Below, in pieces: positions 25,097 through 35,700 of a stretch of DNA of 64,000 nucleotides (within the stretch, counting starts at the first letter, position 1; each line of letters opens with the position of its first letter). The notes under the pieces were generated by a model. The model saw nothing but the letters and a program-made list of their open reading frames with translations, did not search any database and was not told where the DNA came from. Origin of the DNA: Pisolithus tinctorius (taxonomy: Eukaryota; Basidiomycota; Agaricomycetes; Boletales; Pisolithaceae). Both the position numbers and the translations under genes were made by a program. Location of the stretch: the NCBI GenBank assembly GCA_024663395.1, contig JANFAH010000007.1, forward strand, positions 1,550,001-1,614,000, read 5' to 3'.

Positions 25097-26991
25097 ATGC
25101 CGGAGCACCTTCCACCTCAACCACGGCTTTCTGAGGTTTCCACATCAATGGTTGATCCATTTCCACCCCCCCCGCTGCCTCCTGAGGATGACATTCCGCC
25201 CCCCCCACCACCTCCTGAGGATGACATTCCACCCCCCCCACCGCCTCCTGAGGATGACATTCCACCACCCCCGCCACCTCCTAACGATCTTGAGGTCGCT
25301 GGCCGAGGAGGTGCCACCGCCACAACCTAGCGAAGCCAGTGACGATAGCGAGGAGCAAACCCCCCCGCCACAGTCTGATGAAGATGAGACTGACAATGCC
25401 CTCATCCCACCTCCACCCCCCTCCTCGCAAGGATCCGACTCCCACCATTCAGTCACATCACCGGATGGGAATGATACCCGTATGTCAAGTTGATTTTGTA
25501 CATGTTTGGATTGCCGTCTGACGAATACAGCGATGGACACTGACATAACTTTGGAACTACCCTGCGCAACCCCCATCCGACGGTAAGTGTTCATTGGCCC
25601 ATTCAACCCCAGTCGGTAATTTTCATTGATAGTATAGACACCCGATTCCTTGCTGAAGACATCAGCAATCCCCAGGTGCCAATTCTTGAAGATCAGCCGG
25701 ATGTTTTATTCCATGCAGAACTGGCACCGACTGCAACAGAAATTTACGTGCCTATGTTCCGCCTGGATGGGTGAGTTTCATTTCATAGAATGCAATTAAT
25801 CCAGCTGCTCGACACAGTACAGGCCACGACCTGTCCGATGAGGAGAAGCGGGAAATGGAGGTGCATGGTTTCGTGCGTCCAGGAGCTGATCATGCCAGTA
25901 AGCACCCCAGACAATGTTCCTATCCTCACTTGACTCCCATGCAGTATATTGGGCCGTTCATCAGCTTAGGCTCACCCGTCGTCCCGTCCGGTATCATTTC
26001 CCTTTCCATCCAAATGACCAGTTTGATCCAGCAGTCGCGGATGCAATGGCACGGACGGCAACAGATTTCGCCTATGTGGTACTACGACGGATGGACCTTC
26101 GGGAGGAAGCAGAGAGATCCCTCCGTCAAATCGCTGATTTGGACACCTTCTATGACCCATTCGCTGCGATAGGCCTTCAGCGGTTTGCAGCACAACCTCG
26201 ATACCTGGCCCGGCAGTCAGTCATGGACATGATCTTCATGTACATGAGCTGCCGCATCGATACTGCCGTTCGGCACCTAGTACAACTGCCGACCGTGGCC
26301 ACATGGCCAGCACACTGGTATCGCAATCTCTGCATTGATATGGTGAGTGTTCTGTGCTAGAGAGATTGCAAGGCATTGACTCACTATTATTCAGAGTACC
26401 CTGGACTGTCTCATCCCGATAGCAGTCACGCAAAATTGTTATCGGCTCCCTGTTTCCTACGTCGTACATGCTGCAACATATGGGGGGATGGACAGAAGAA
26501 ACCTTCCGCAATGCCCTGTCTCGTGTTCCAGAGGCGCAGATGTCCGATACCTGCTCGCACGTTATGGAATTACTGCCAGCAGTGGACTCCGCACCTGCAG
26601 GAAGATGGCGGGTTTGTGCTTCCGTGGTGGTTGACGGCTGCATCGAACTATGCAAGCGACTCGCGCGTTTTGTGCTCCGATGAGGTGCAGACCATTGCGC
26701 AAAGGTATTTCAGGGTACAAGCTCCGAATTTCAACTGTCATAGGCAGGGCATACTGACAATATACTTAGGACCTTTGGCCATCGGACAAGTCCCCCATCA
26801 AGGATCGCCTCCATGGGACATTGGAATCGCGGGTGGAGAGTTACATGAACATTGCACGCAGAGTAGAGGCGCTTCTCCCTGACCTTAATGCAGAAGTAGA
26901 AGAATTATTTGAGCGGTTGACATGCATGGCCCAGATGTTGGGATTGTACACCGATGGGGCTAGATGCGAATTGTGTACTTGTGTAGAGTAG
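25097..26991 (+). pseudogene. KDZ-borne orphan gene B (proline/acidic repeats, then helical region)
   Basis: A plus-strand gene begins about ATG 25097 with a Pro/Asp/Glu repeat region. It continues through short exons separated by good GT..AG introns at about 25567-25616, 25770-25820 and 25898-25944, and ends at TAG 26989-26991 after a helical segment (VESYMNIARRVEALLPDLNAEVEELFE) and a CELCTC ending. The middle exon (FHPNDQFDPAVADAMARTATDF) is alpha-helical in character. The repeat region and the following acidic stretch (SEASDDSEEQTPPPQSDEDE) lie in different frames, which suggests a slip in a poly-C run. No family was recognised. It could be the 3' part of orphan gene A, but no joining exons were found. 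Confidence 0.5.
25170..25290 (+). repeat. 33-bp minisatellite coding Pro7-Glu-Asp-Asp-Ile
   Basis: About four copies of a 33-bp unit (CCTCCTGAGGATGACATTCC followed by a C-rich run) encode PPPPPPPEDDI. Runs of eight C occur between units. Confidence 0.85.
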
Positions 26992-27124
26992 ATATAATCA
27001 TCTCCCACTGCACCTGGCATGACAGAGATCGATATGCAAAGAACCATGATTTCGGCACAATGACGACCCCGAACATTGAGAATGATCTTTCGATATGCCT
27101 CAATAAATTAATATGCCCATGTCT

Positions 27125-28730
27125 TTATGTCTGCGCTGCCCGCAAATCCCTTGCTATGTCCGATATGTGCGGCCTCTCACATAGTGGGACTTGAACGTAT
27201 CGATGGACATTCTCTCGCATGTAATATGCCAGGCATGCCCGATCGCCATCTATGCCGTCGACTTGGTGAATCAATGCCGAACCCGCAAGTGCAATTACAG
27301 TGCCCGGATTGTACTGCAGCCGTATTCCGAGCTCCGGGACCAAGAAGTGGAGCCGCGGATAGTTGCCGACGGTAAGCAGGGTGTCTAGCCATACCTTCCG
27401 GCCATTCGTATCTTTATGTGCGGGTGAAGCGCGATTCACCATTACCGACATAGAACTGTAGACCGAGTTCCACATTGGCAAGACGGCCTCCATATCTTCA
27501 TCCTGCCGTTCGGCAGCCTTTGATCTGAGTCGTCTTATTGCCTCCTGTCCGTGCAGGTACATTTTCGGGTGCATGATACGCAGTGCTCCCGATAGGACGG
27601 CTTGTAGCCCAGCCGTGCACTGCAGCCATTCGCGTACCTCCTTCGGTTGCGATTTTGACTTTAAGAGTCGCGATACTTCGGGATGATGCGCATCATTGCT
27701 CGGCTTGAAACTGCATTTCAGCCTGACCCATGTGCCAATAGCGTATTCCATACCCCACTGCCCTTGTTGAAACCATGCGGGTGAGAGGTCTATCGCGCCT
27801 TTAAGATTTGCGTCGTTGCGAAAGTTCTTCCCATCGTTCCGCCATCCTCCCATTCCATGTGACTTCAGGCTCCGTTGAAGTGGAATGCTGAGCAGTCCAA
27901 GAGAATTCCAAACTTCTGACTGCTCCCCATGTTAGCGTTGCAAGCAATCCGAAATTCAGAAGGTCAACCTGATAGGCTTGGCTGATGGCGTTTGGAAGAT
28001 ACCATAGCAGGATGCTGCCCTCCTTGTCGATCACCACTGTAGGACGTGTAATTTCCATATCGTTTGAACGGGCCAGGTCGGTCTGAACACCCTGCTTTAT
28101 GTCGCGGGTCACTTGTTGATGCTTTTAATCACTTTTCATTTGGCGGATCTTGTGTACTCACCGCATTCTCGATATGCTTGTATGATGACGGCCAGAATGT
28201 GATCCGCCTCGCAAGCTATTTGCATTGGAATGGATATTGCCGGCAGGGCACGCGGGCCGTCCACTATTTCTTCATGCAGCCTTGCCGTCATGTACTGGCA
28301 GACGGCGTCTGTTAGATGCATTTGCCAATCATTGGAGGTGTTGGCAGGACGTTGCACGGCAGCCATTCGATTTCGGTCAAGAGGTAGATGGCCCGATGGA
28401 AATCCTGAAATCCAAGAGTACCGACGCCGCATTTGCAATATTTTCGACTTACAACATGAGTTGGCACCCGATATGTGGTCAACCGCCTGGAAAGGCAATC
28501 GAAGCTATCAACGGTGCATTGATATTGCACCTTCAATTCCAGCTTGAAAATCAGATCGGATATGATTTCCGGAGGCCGCACTCAATACTGCAACAATTTG
28601 GTGATGACATGGGCTGGATACATTTCCTCTACTGGTTGTTCACATACTTTGCTATCATCTACGATAGCGACAGTGGACACCTCCACAGGTTGCGACGACA
28701 GGCGCCATATCGATAATGAGCATGTCTTCC
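27125..28730 (-). CDS. TET/JBP-family 2-oxoglutarate/Fe(II) dioxygenase carried by the KDZ element
   Basis: This is a 5-methylcytosine oxidase-type protein, read on the minus strand in several exons. The C-terminal exon (27125-27853) carries the catalytic double-stranded beta-helix. The sequence WNSVYSSMSVMVNR leads to the HxD iron ligand (HKD, encoded at 27410-27418), then WLDTLLTVGNY, LPELGI-like VPELGIRLQYNPGTVIAL, the distal His (ALIHQV, 27266-27268) and Arg in ACLAYYMRENVH, which would bind 2-oxoglutarate. Upstream exons include RPTVVIDKEGSILLWYLPN (27801-28112) and a helical part (to about 28498). The start is uncertain. No stop is seen inside the catalytic exon. Family members convert 5mC to hydroxymethyl-, formyl- and carboxylcytosine. 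Fungal members are known to be linked to KDZ transposons. Confidence 0.82.
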
Positions 28731-29389
28731 ATCTTGGTTTAGCCTCGCCCAACATTCTTGGAGATGCCTGTCAGCAGAGTGGGGAGGAATCTGCCACATA
28801 CGCGACACAGTCGGCCATTGGGTTTGACTTGCGGACCACCCATGGACTGGCCCGTTGCTTGCTTTTGATTGGATCGGATATATCCCAGAGGCCCTGCCCA
28901 TTGGTTGCGACTGGTACAATCTTCCTTCTATTTGCCCGTTCGTGGTTTGCGATGTCGTCCGATATCTACCCGACTGGGCCCACCCATAACATTTCACGCT
29001 GCACAACATTACTTGTACGGGCTCTTCCGTGGGTTGTCACCTCATCTGAGATATATTTGCCAGGCCTGTTCGCATTATCAGATCGAAATCGTATCCGTTC
29101 AATGGGCCCGTCCCTGATTTCGAACACCATCCGCTATAGACACAATTGGCCCTCCCATACCATTAGTTGGATAGAATTCACCATGGACGGGCCCGTCCAT
29201 AGGTTTCGACCCCATCCAAGATACAACCGTCGTGCCTTCCTATATGATTTTTCGGATGGAACATCCCATGCACAGGCCCGTTCTTGTCGCACAAATTATC
29301 CAATATGTACCCGATGGGCCTCCCCATAAGATTTGTTGGATGGGTCCTCCCATGCATGGGCCCATCCATCGGTTGAGACCTTAGTCCAT
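28731..29389. repeat. Irregular subterminal repeats, right side of the KDZ element
   Basis: GGGCCCGTCC and GGGCCTGCCCAT motifs recur without a steady period, with ACCATCC and ATATATAC segments between them. No coding sequence was recognised. Confidence 0.55.
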
Positions 29390-30620
29390 TATATACATGG
29401 CGGGCCTGCCATATGTTAGTGCTCATGCCGCACCCCTTCTACGGCCCGTCCTCAGTGTTACCACATCATCCGCTATATACCCAACGGGCCTGCCCATAAG
29501 ATTTGTCGTATGGATCATCTCCTTTCTCGGCGCGTCAATGGGTTGAGACCTCATCCGCTATATAGATGGCGGGCCTGCCATATGTCAGTGTACATGCCGC
29601 CCTCTTTTACTGGGCCCGTCCGTGTGTTACCACATCTTCCGCTATATACCCTGACGGGCCTGCCCATAACATTCGTCGCATGCCTCATCTCATTGTCGGG
29701 CCCGTCCATGGGATGAGACCCAATCCGTTATATACATGGCAGGCCTGCCATATGTTAGTGTACATGCCTGCACCCCTTTTACAGGGCCCGTCCGTGTGTT
29801 ACCACATCATCCACTATATACCCGACAGGCCTGCCCATATCATTCATCACATGGATCATCTCATTGCCGGGCCCGTCCATTGGTTGAGACCTCATCCTTT
29901 ATATACATGGCGGGCCTGCCATATGTTAGTGTACATGCCACACCCCTTTTACGGGCCCGTCTGTGTTTTACCACATCATCTGCTATATACCCAACGGGCC
30001 TGCCCATATCATTCGTCGCATGGATCATCTCATTGCCGGGCCCATCCATTGGTTGAGACCTCATCCTTTATATACATGGCGGGCCTGCCATATGTTAGTG
30101 TACATGCCGCACCCCATTTACGGGCCCATCCGTGTTTTACCACATCATCCGCTATATACCCGACGGGCCTGCCCATATCATTCATCGCATGGATCATCTC
30201 ATTGCCGGGCCCGTCCATGGGTTGAGACCTCATCAGTTATATACATCGCAGGCCTGCCATATGTTAGTGTACATGCTGCACCCCTTTTACGGGCCCATCC
30301 GCGTGTTACGACATCATCCTGCGATATACCCTGATGGGCCTGTCCATATGTTCCCATGGATGTTTCATCCATTCCCCAGGGCCCCCACATGGGATGAGAC
30401 CTCATCCTGTTATATACGTGGCAGGCCTGACATTTGTTGGTGTACATGCCGCCCCCCTTTTACGGGCCTGTCCTCAGTGTTACCACATCATCCGCTATAT
30501 ACCCGACGGGCCTGCCCATATGTTCCCATGGATGTTTCATCCATTCCCCGGGCCCCCCCATGGGTTGTGACCCCATCCGTGATATACATGGCGGGCCTGC
30601 GCATAAGATCCTGGGCCCTA
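29390..30620. repeat. KDZ right subterminal tandem array, 169-bp unit
   Basis: About seven units lie here, with an exact 169-bp spacing in the best copies (cGGGCCTGCC at 29911, 30080 and 30249). Each unit contains GGGCCTGCCATATGTTAGTG, TTTACGGGCCCGTCCGTGT, CCACATCATCCGCTATATAC, GGGCCTGCCCATATCATTCG and GCCGGGCCCGTCCATGGGTTG. It shares the GGGCC(C/T)G core with the left array but not the unit sequence or period. Confidence 0.88.
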
Positions 30621-30989
30621 CCCATATCTTCTGATAGCTATCGCACCCCTCCCACTGACCCACCCTGGGGTGTAACATCATCTGATATTTTCCCGACAGG
30701 CCTGCCCATAAGATTAGACAGGTAGAACACCCCTTGGACAGGCCCGTCAATCGGATGTCGCATCATCCTGCCATATTAGCGATGGGCCTGCCCATATTTT
30801 CCGACCGGTTCCTTATCCCTTCGATGGGCCCGACTATCAGTTTCGATGGGTGCAGCATGCTTCAGACGGGCCTGTCCACAGGTTGCGGCACACCCACTGT
30901 ATGCATGATGGGCCTGACAATAAGTTGCAACGGATTGACTCTTGTAATATACTTGTCACAGGCCTGCTCATTTCCTGCTGTCACTCTGG
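30621..30989. repeat. Irregular subterminal repeats before the right KDZ end
   Basis: GGGCCTGCCCAT, GGGCCCGTC and related motifs continue at uneven spacing up to the terminal repeat. No gene was recognised. Confidence 0.55.
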
Positions 30990-31115
30990 GCTTCCAGGCC
31001 TCTTCATATGTTATGACTTAATTAATTTGATGGGCCCACATCAGGCTCTACATGAGTAATGGTAATTTGGCGCGCAGGCTACCCATATGTTGTGACTAAG
31101 CTGACTACATGGGGT
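30990..31115 (-). repeat. KDZ right terminal inverted repeat
   Basis: The reverse complement aligns with 12527-12652: GTAGTC, CTTAGTCACAACATATGGGT, GCCAAATTA, ATTACTCAT and TCAAATTAATTAAG are shared in the same order. It ends at 31115, directly before the second CAAAAAAG. Confidence 0.88.
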
Positions 31116-31123
31116 CAAAAAAG
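31116..31123. repeat. Right 8-bp target site duplication of the KDZ element
   Basis: CAAAAAAG is identical to 12519-12526, after which the LINE B coding sequence continues (AAGCAATCAAAGAACTC). Confidence 0.93.
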
Positions 31124-32100
31124 AAGCAATCAAAGAACTCACAAAAGTAAAAGACTGCACGCTGATATTCACAGATGGTTCATGCATGGAAGGAGGGGTT
31201 GGAGCTGCGGCGGTACTGTACGTGGACTACAAACACATCGCCACTCTGCAGTACCATCTAGGCAACGACTCGCAACACACGGTGTTCGAAGCCGAGGCAG
31301 TAGCAATGATCCTAGCAGCACATCTCCTGAACACCAGAGACGAGATCACATACCCGGTCACAATATTAGTAGACAACCAGGTGGCCATCAGATCGAGTGA
31401 GCGCCCAACAGCAAAACCAGGGCATTATCTACTGATGCAATTTAGGTCGATGATCACTAAGACCCTCAAGGAGGAGCGATTGACAAGGAAAGACGTCACA
31501 ATCCGTTGGATAGCAGGACATATGGATGTTGAAGGGAACGAGTTAGCGGACAGGGAAGCAAAGTTAGCGGCAAAAAGAGCGGACTCTGCCAGCCCACAGT
31601 GCGAGCTACCCCCCTCACTTAGAGACCACTTACCCTGCAGTATATCCGCCCTCAAACAAGCCCACAACGCTAAGCAGAAGTCTCTATGGTTTAACCTATG
31701 GAAAAAATCCCCTCGCCACAGTTGGATGTCACACATTGACCCGACCCTTCCCAGCGCATCATTCACCAAGCTAACTGCCCCACTAACCAAAAAGCAAACA
31801 GGTCTCCTCATACAACTTCATACCGGCCACATCCCGCTGAACAAGCACCTCTACCGTTTCAAGCGCAGTGACACACCCATGTGTCTGCAATGCGGCGGGA
31901 CCGTCCCAGAAGACGTACATCATTTCCTCTTCCAATGCCCTAGATATGACAGAGAAAGACACGTCCTAAGGAGCAAACTAGGCAGGGAGGCCACGTCCCT
32001 GGCGTACCTCCTGTCAAACCAGAGAGCCCGGACGTCGCTCATCAAATACGTATCTATGACCAAACGGCTACAGAACACCTTCGGTGAGGTACTCAAATAA
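31124..32100 (+). pseudogene. LINE B ORF2, 3' part (RNase H and C-terminal zinc motif)
   Basis: This is the continuation of the ORF2 interrupted at 12526. It opens in frame with TLIFTDGSCMEGGVGAA, and the RNase H catalytic residues are seen as D (FTDGS), E (FEAEAVAM), D (LVDNQVAI) and the late GHMDVEGNELAD. A spacer follows, then a C-terminal CLQCGGTVPEDVHHFLFQC motif (C-x2-C, HH, C). The frame is open to TAA 32098-32100. Tad-clade LINEs carry this RNase H domain after RT. Separated from its 5' half by 18.6 kb, this part cannot be used. Confidence 0.9.
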
Positions 32101-32695
32101 TAGAATGACATCAGGTGAAGCAGCACATAGGTCAATACTAGACTAACACGGCACGCTACCAAAACATACACACACCAATGCACCCATAGCTCACTCCGCC
32201 ACGCGCTCCCACCACACATCCCTGACACTCATGTCCTCACCCCCGAATCACTCATAATGTATGACAGACCACCATCCACAACTCCACTACCACCAGCATC
32301 ATTCAGCAAACATGTCCCCACGTCCATTCCCCATCCAACCCCTGCCATCTCAGTACCAGAACCCACTTGACAGAATCCAAACAAATGGATGGAGGAGAAC
32401 ACGTTCCCCAACGCACCAGCCAGCCTAAGGGCTGCTGGTTCAGTGTAGACAGAGGTTTAATGACTAGTCAACGTCCAAAGCCATCCCTACTACAAGACAG
32501 AGTGTCTAAAACGGCCGGTGGGAACGGCGGACTGCTGGGGGGTTGTCGACCCTGCCAGTAGGGCATTCACTCATTTGTAGGGAAAGGTGGGCCACAGGGG
32601 GCCCTACTTAGTCATTAATATTCGCTAGTATAGTGCAACATAGGACAAAAAAGTCCTCAAGCACTTTAATACAGAGATTTTAAAAATAAATAAAA
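32101..32695 (+). other. LINE B 3' UTR and A-rich tail
   Basis: This non-coding stretch is shared with the end of LINE A (39613-40202). Near the end a hairpin is followed by CTCAAGCACTTTAATACAGA and an A/T tail. Confidence 0.8.
32642..32657 (+). promoter_or_regulatory. Conserved 3'-end hairpin of LINE B
   Basis: AGGAC and GTCCT form a 5-bp stem around a 6-nt loop of A. LINE A has the same stem with a different loop at 40157-40172. Such 3' hairpins can be the RNA feature recognised by the reverse transcriptase; that role is inferred here. Confidence 0.6.
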
Positions 32696-32710
32696 AATTT
32701 GTGAGTCCTG
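32696..32710. repeat. Right target site duplication of LINE B
   Basis: AATTTGTGAGTCCTG is identical to 7516-7530. Confidence 0.93.
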
Positions 32711-35700
32711 TGTGGTTGGGAAGCATGCTCACTCACTGTTCAAACCCTCTAAGAGCCATACCACTGCCTTTCTTGAGCTTGTACACACTGATCTCAGGGG
32801 ACCTATGCCAGTGCAGACCTTCCACAGCAAGTTGTACTTTATGGTTATCCTCAACAACTATACCCACATCCTGGACATACATCTGCTTGCCTGCAAGGAC
32901 CAGGCTCTTGAAGCCTGGGAGGTCACTTGAACCTGTTGGGAACAGCAGCATGGTATGATGGTCAAGGCTCTGCAGTCAGACAATGGGGGAGAGTTTCTCA
33001 GTAATACATTCATCCAGTCCTTGAACTCACAGGGTATTGCTCATCATTTATCCATGCCATATATGCACCAGCAAAATGGGGTTGCTGAACAGGTTATCCA
33101 CACATTAGAGGGATGCATCTTGGCCATGTTACATCTCACTCAGCTCCCACTTGCTTACTGGGGTGAGGCAATGCTCACAGCTTCCTATCTACATAATCAC
33201 ACAGGGTCACATGTCTTACCAAATGGGATCATGCCCTATGAAATGTTGCATCACACATGACCTGATCTCAGTCACTTGCAGGTTTGGGGCTGTTGAGCTT
33301 ATGTGCATATCCCTTTAGAACTCCAGCAGAAGTTAGGACCCAAGTCCAGACTGGTATGCTTTATGGGTTATCCACCAGGGGTCAAGGCATATAGAGTGCA
33401 GGATGTTAGCACTGGGTGGTTCTTTAATTCTAGGGATGTCATTTTTGATGAAGACATTCATGCATTACCCTTTGAGAATGCATCAGCCAGTGGACTGTCA
33501 TCCATGACCAACAAAGACTCAAGTTCAGACAAGAACTCTGATGACTCATGACCCCTGTCCCCATTGCCCTCATCATCTCATTCACCCTCAATGCCCTTGA
33601 CTGTAACCTTCCATCACTGCTCCCCCTACTACTTTGCATCATTCTGGCAGGACCAGGGTACAAACTGAGGCAGGTAAGGCATTCACTGAGTCTCTTCAGG
33701 CAATGTGGGAATGCCTGGCCACATGTCATGCCTGCTCTGATTCTCCTATCACAACTGCCCCCCTTGTCACAACTGCTTCTGGTCATAACACCCACTTAAC
33801 TGGCCCTCTTTCCCTGTTAACCAAGCTGTCAGAGTCTGATCTCTCATCCTCTGACACCTCTGTGGGTCCACTCTCCACTGCAGTCATTGATTTGGTCATC
33901 TCTGAACACGCTTGCCTGGTGTCAAGTCCAGGCCTACTCCGACCAACTCTGATGCTATATAAGGTCTAGAGAAGGGTTCGGAAGCAAGTCCGACACAGAA
34001 GAACAGAACTCCGACTAGTGGAGTGTTGGCAGGAACGAAGACTGTTGAGACAAAGGTGGAGTGGAGTGAGGGTGTCAGGTTTAGCTTGTGTGCTACCCCC
34101 TTGCACGATCTCAGCCCTTGTATTTCAGAGGGAGAGTACAGATGGAGAGTCAGAGATAACTCCAACAGACAGAGGACAGAATCAGAAGGAGTAGGAACTA
34201 AGTTGATATTCATACTGAAGAACAGCGGAGTACAGTACATGTTTTTATACTGCTACAGAGGTACAGTAATCAGAATTGGAACTGACATACAGAGACTCAT
34301 AAATTTTCAAGTAAAATTTCCTGGACAACGAATGAAGGGTAGACGGAGGACATACAAACAGGTAACACAGAACATCCAGAAAAGGAAATAGTCCAGGCAC
34401 TGGACCATGCGGTGAGCGCGCTGCAGAGTACCTGACTGCGAAGGTAGTCACATGACCCCTCAGAGAACGGACCGCTCAGTCCAGTAAGAGAGCAACACAA
34501 GTCCAACAGCAGTTGGAGCGGAGATGGTTCACAACCAACAGAAGTTGGGCGGAGTTGGTGCGGAGTGAGCAGATGGCCAGCAGAAAAGGTTGTGGAGTGA
34601 GCAAAGACTTATGACGAATGCACGGTTATGACACCTGGCCCTACAAAGCAATACTTGCCATGACCCAGCTGATCCCACCTATGATCTCTTGATTCCCCCT
34701 GCTACTTATGATGAGGTGGTCCATCACAGTGATGCATCCAGGTGGAGGGTGGCCATGGATAAGGAAATAGATCAGTTAAGGTTGATGAATGTTTATAGCC
34801 TTGTTCCCCTTCCTCCCAGGGCTCACACAATAGGAAGTCATTGGGTATTGGAGTATAAAGAAGGAGACAGTAAGGGGGGGCTGGTTGAGAAGGCACATTT
34901 TGTTGTGAAAGGGTTCACTCAGGTACTGGGCAGGGACTTTGGGCAGACATTTGCACTGGTTGCAAGGCAGAGTTCCATTCGACTCCTCACTGCCATTGCC
35001 ACCAGAGAGGACTGGGAGCTACACTCACTGGATATCATGAGGGTGTTCCTTCATGGAAAGGTCAAGGAAAGGGTGTACATCAAACAACCACCTGGGTATG
35101 AGGAGTATGGCCCAGACAGCAAGGAGTTAGTTGGGTTACTTCATTCTGCTCTCTATGGGATTAAACAGGCTGCCTACCACTTCTATGAAACACTTCACTC
35201 TGAACTCGAGAGTCAGGGATTCCAGTGCAGCAAGGTGGATCATGTGGTGTTTGTCTTTCATCAGTTAGAGGTCATCTGCATGGCTGCCTGGCATGTCAAT
35301 GATGGCCTTGGTGGAAGCAACAACAAGCATTTTCTCACTGAGGTCAAGCATCGTCTACACCTCCATTTTGGCATCTCAGACATGGGACCTGTCATGAAAT
35401 ACCTCAGCATCCAATTTGAATGTAATTGTCACACTTGCAAACTGTGGCTTCACCAGAGCAAGTACATCATCCACCTCCTCCAAGAGTATGATCTCATTGA
35501 CTGCCACCCAGTACACCTTCCCATGGACCCCACTCATCCTTTTCTCACTGATGCTGAGGCAGCAAAACTGGTTGAGCCTGCTGACCTAAAGTCTCTTTAC
35601 CTGAAACTCATAGGCAAACTGTTATACCTCTCTGTTTGCACCTGTCCTGATATTTCCCTTGCCATTCAGTGTCTTTCACAGTATCTCTCCCATCCCAGTG

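Larger units (their letters stand above)
12527..31115. mobile_element. KDZ (Kyakuja-Dileera-Zisupton) DNA transposon, 18.6 kb, carrying TET/JBP
   Basis: This large DNA transposon is bounded by an 8-bp target duplication and about 125-bp terminal inverted repeats. Inside each end is a subterminal tandem array: 129-bp units on the left and 169-bp units on the right. The central 13 kb holds five genes: a Zn2Cys6 protein (+), the CxC2/KDZ transposase (-), two orphan genes (+) and a TET/JBP dioxygenase (-). KDZ elements with linked TET/JBP genes are known from mushroom genomes. At least four in-frame TGA codons, each explained by CGA decay, suggest this copy is no longer autonomous. It is CpG-rich overall and so fairly recent. 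Confidence 0.93.
7531..32695 (+). mobile_element. LINE B (Tad-like non-LTR retrotransposon), split by the KDZ element
   Basis: This second LINE copy is about 6.6 kb without its insertion. It has a 15-bp exact target duplication, a leader (7531-7721), ORF1, ORF2 (endonuclease, RT, RNase H, C-terminal CCHH-like motif), a 3' UTR of about 590 bp and an A/T-rich tail. The KDZ transposon sits inside ORF2 just before the RNase H domain. LINE B is CpG-rich and its ORFs are far better preserved than LINE A's, so it is the younger insertion. It still has three or more stops and is not intact. Confidence 0.93.

Noticed and set aside
29566..30725. Open frames of 120-220 codons on both strands in the right KDZ array
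   Set aside because: They are low-complexity products of the 169-bp repeat and change frame from unit to unit.
12527..31115. Helitron or Starship-type giant element
   Set aside because: Long inverted repeats, an 8-bp duplication and a KDZ transposase are present. No Rep/helicase or tyrosine recombinase was found.
34023..34391. A 122-codon plus-strand open frame between Copia integrase and RT
   Set aside because: It lies wholly inside the solo LTR (33920-34633) and resembles no Copia or other protein.
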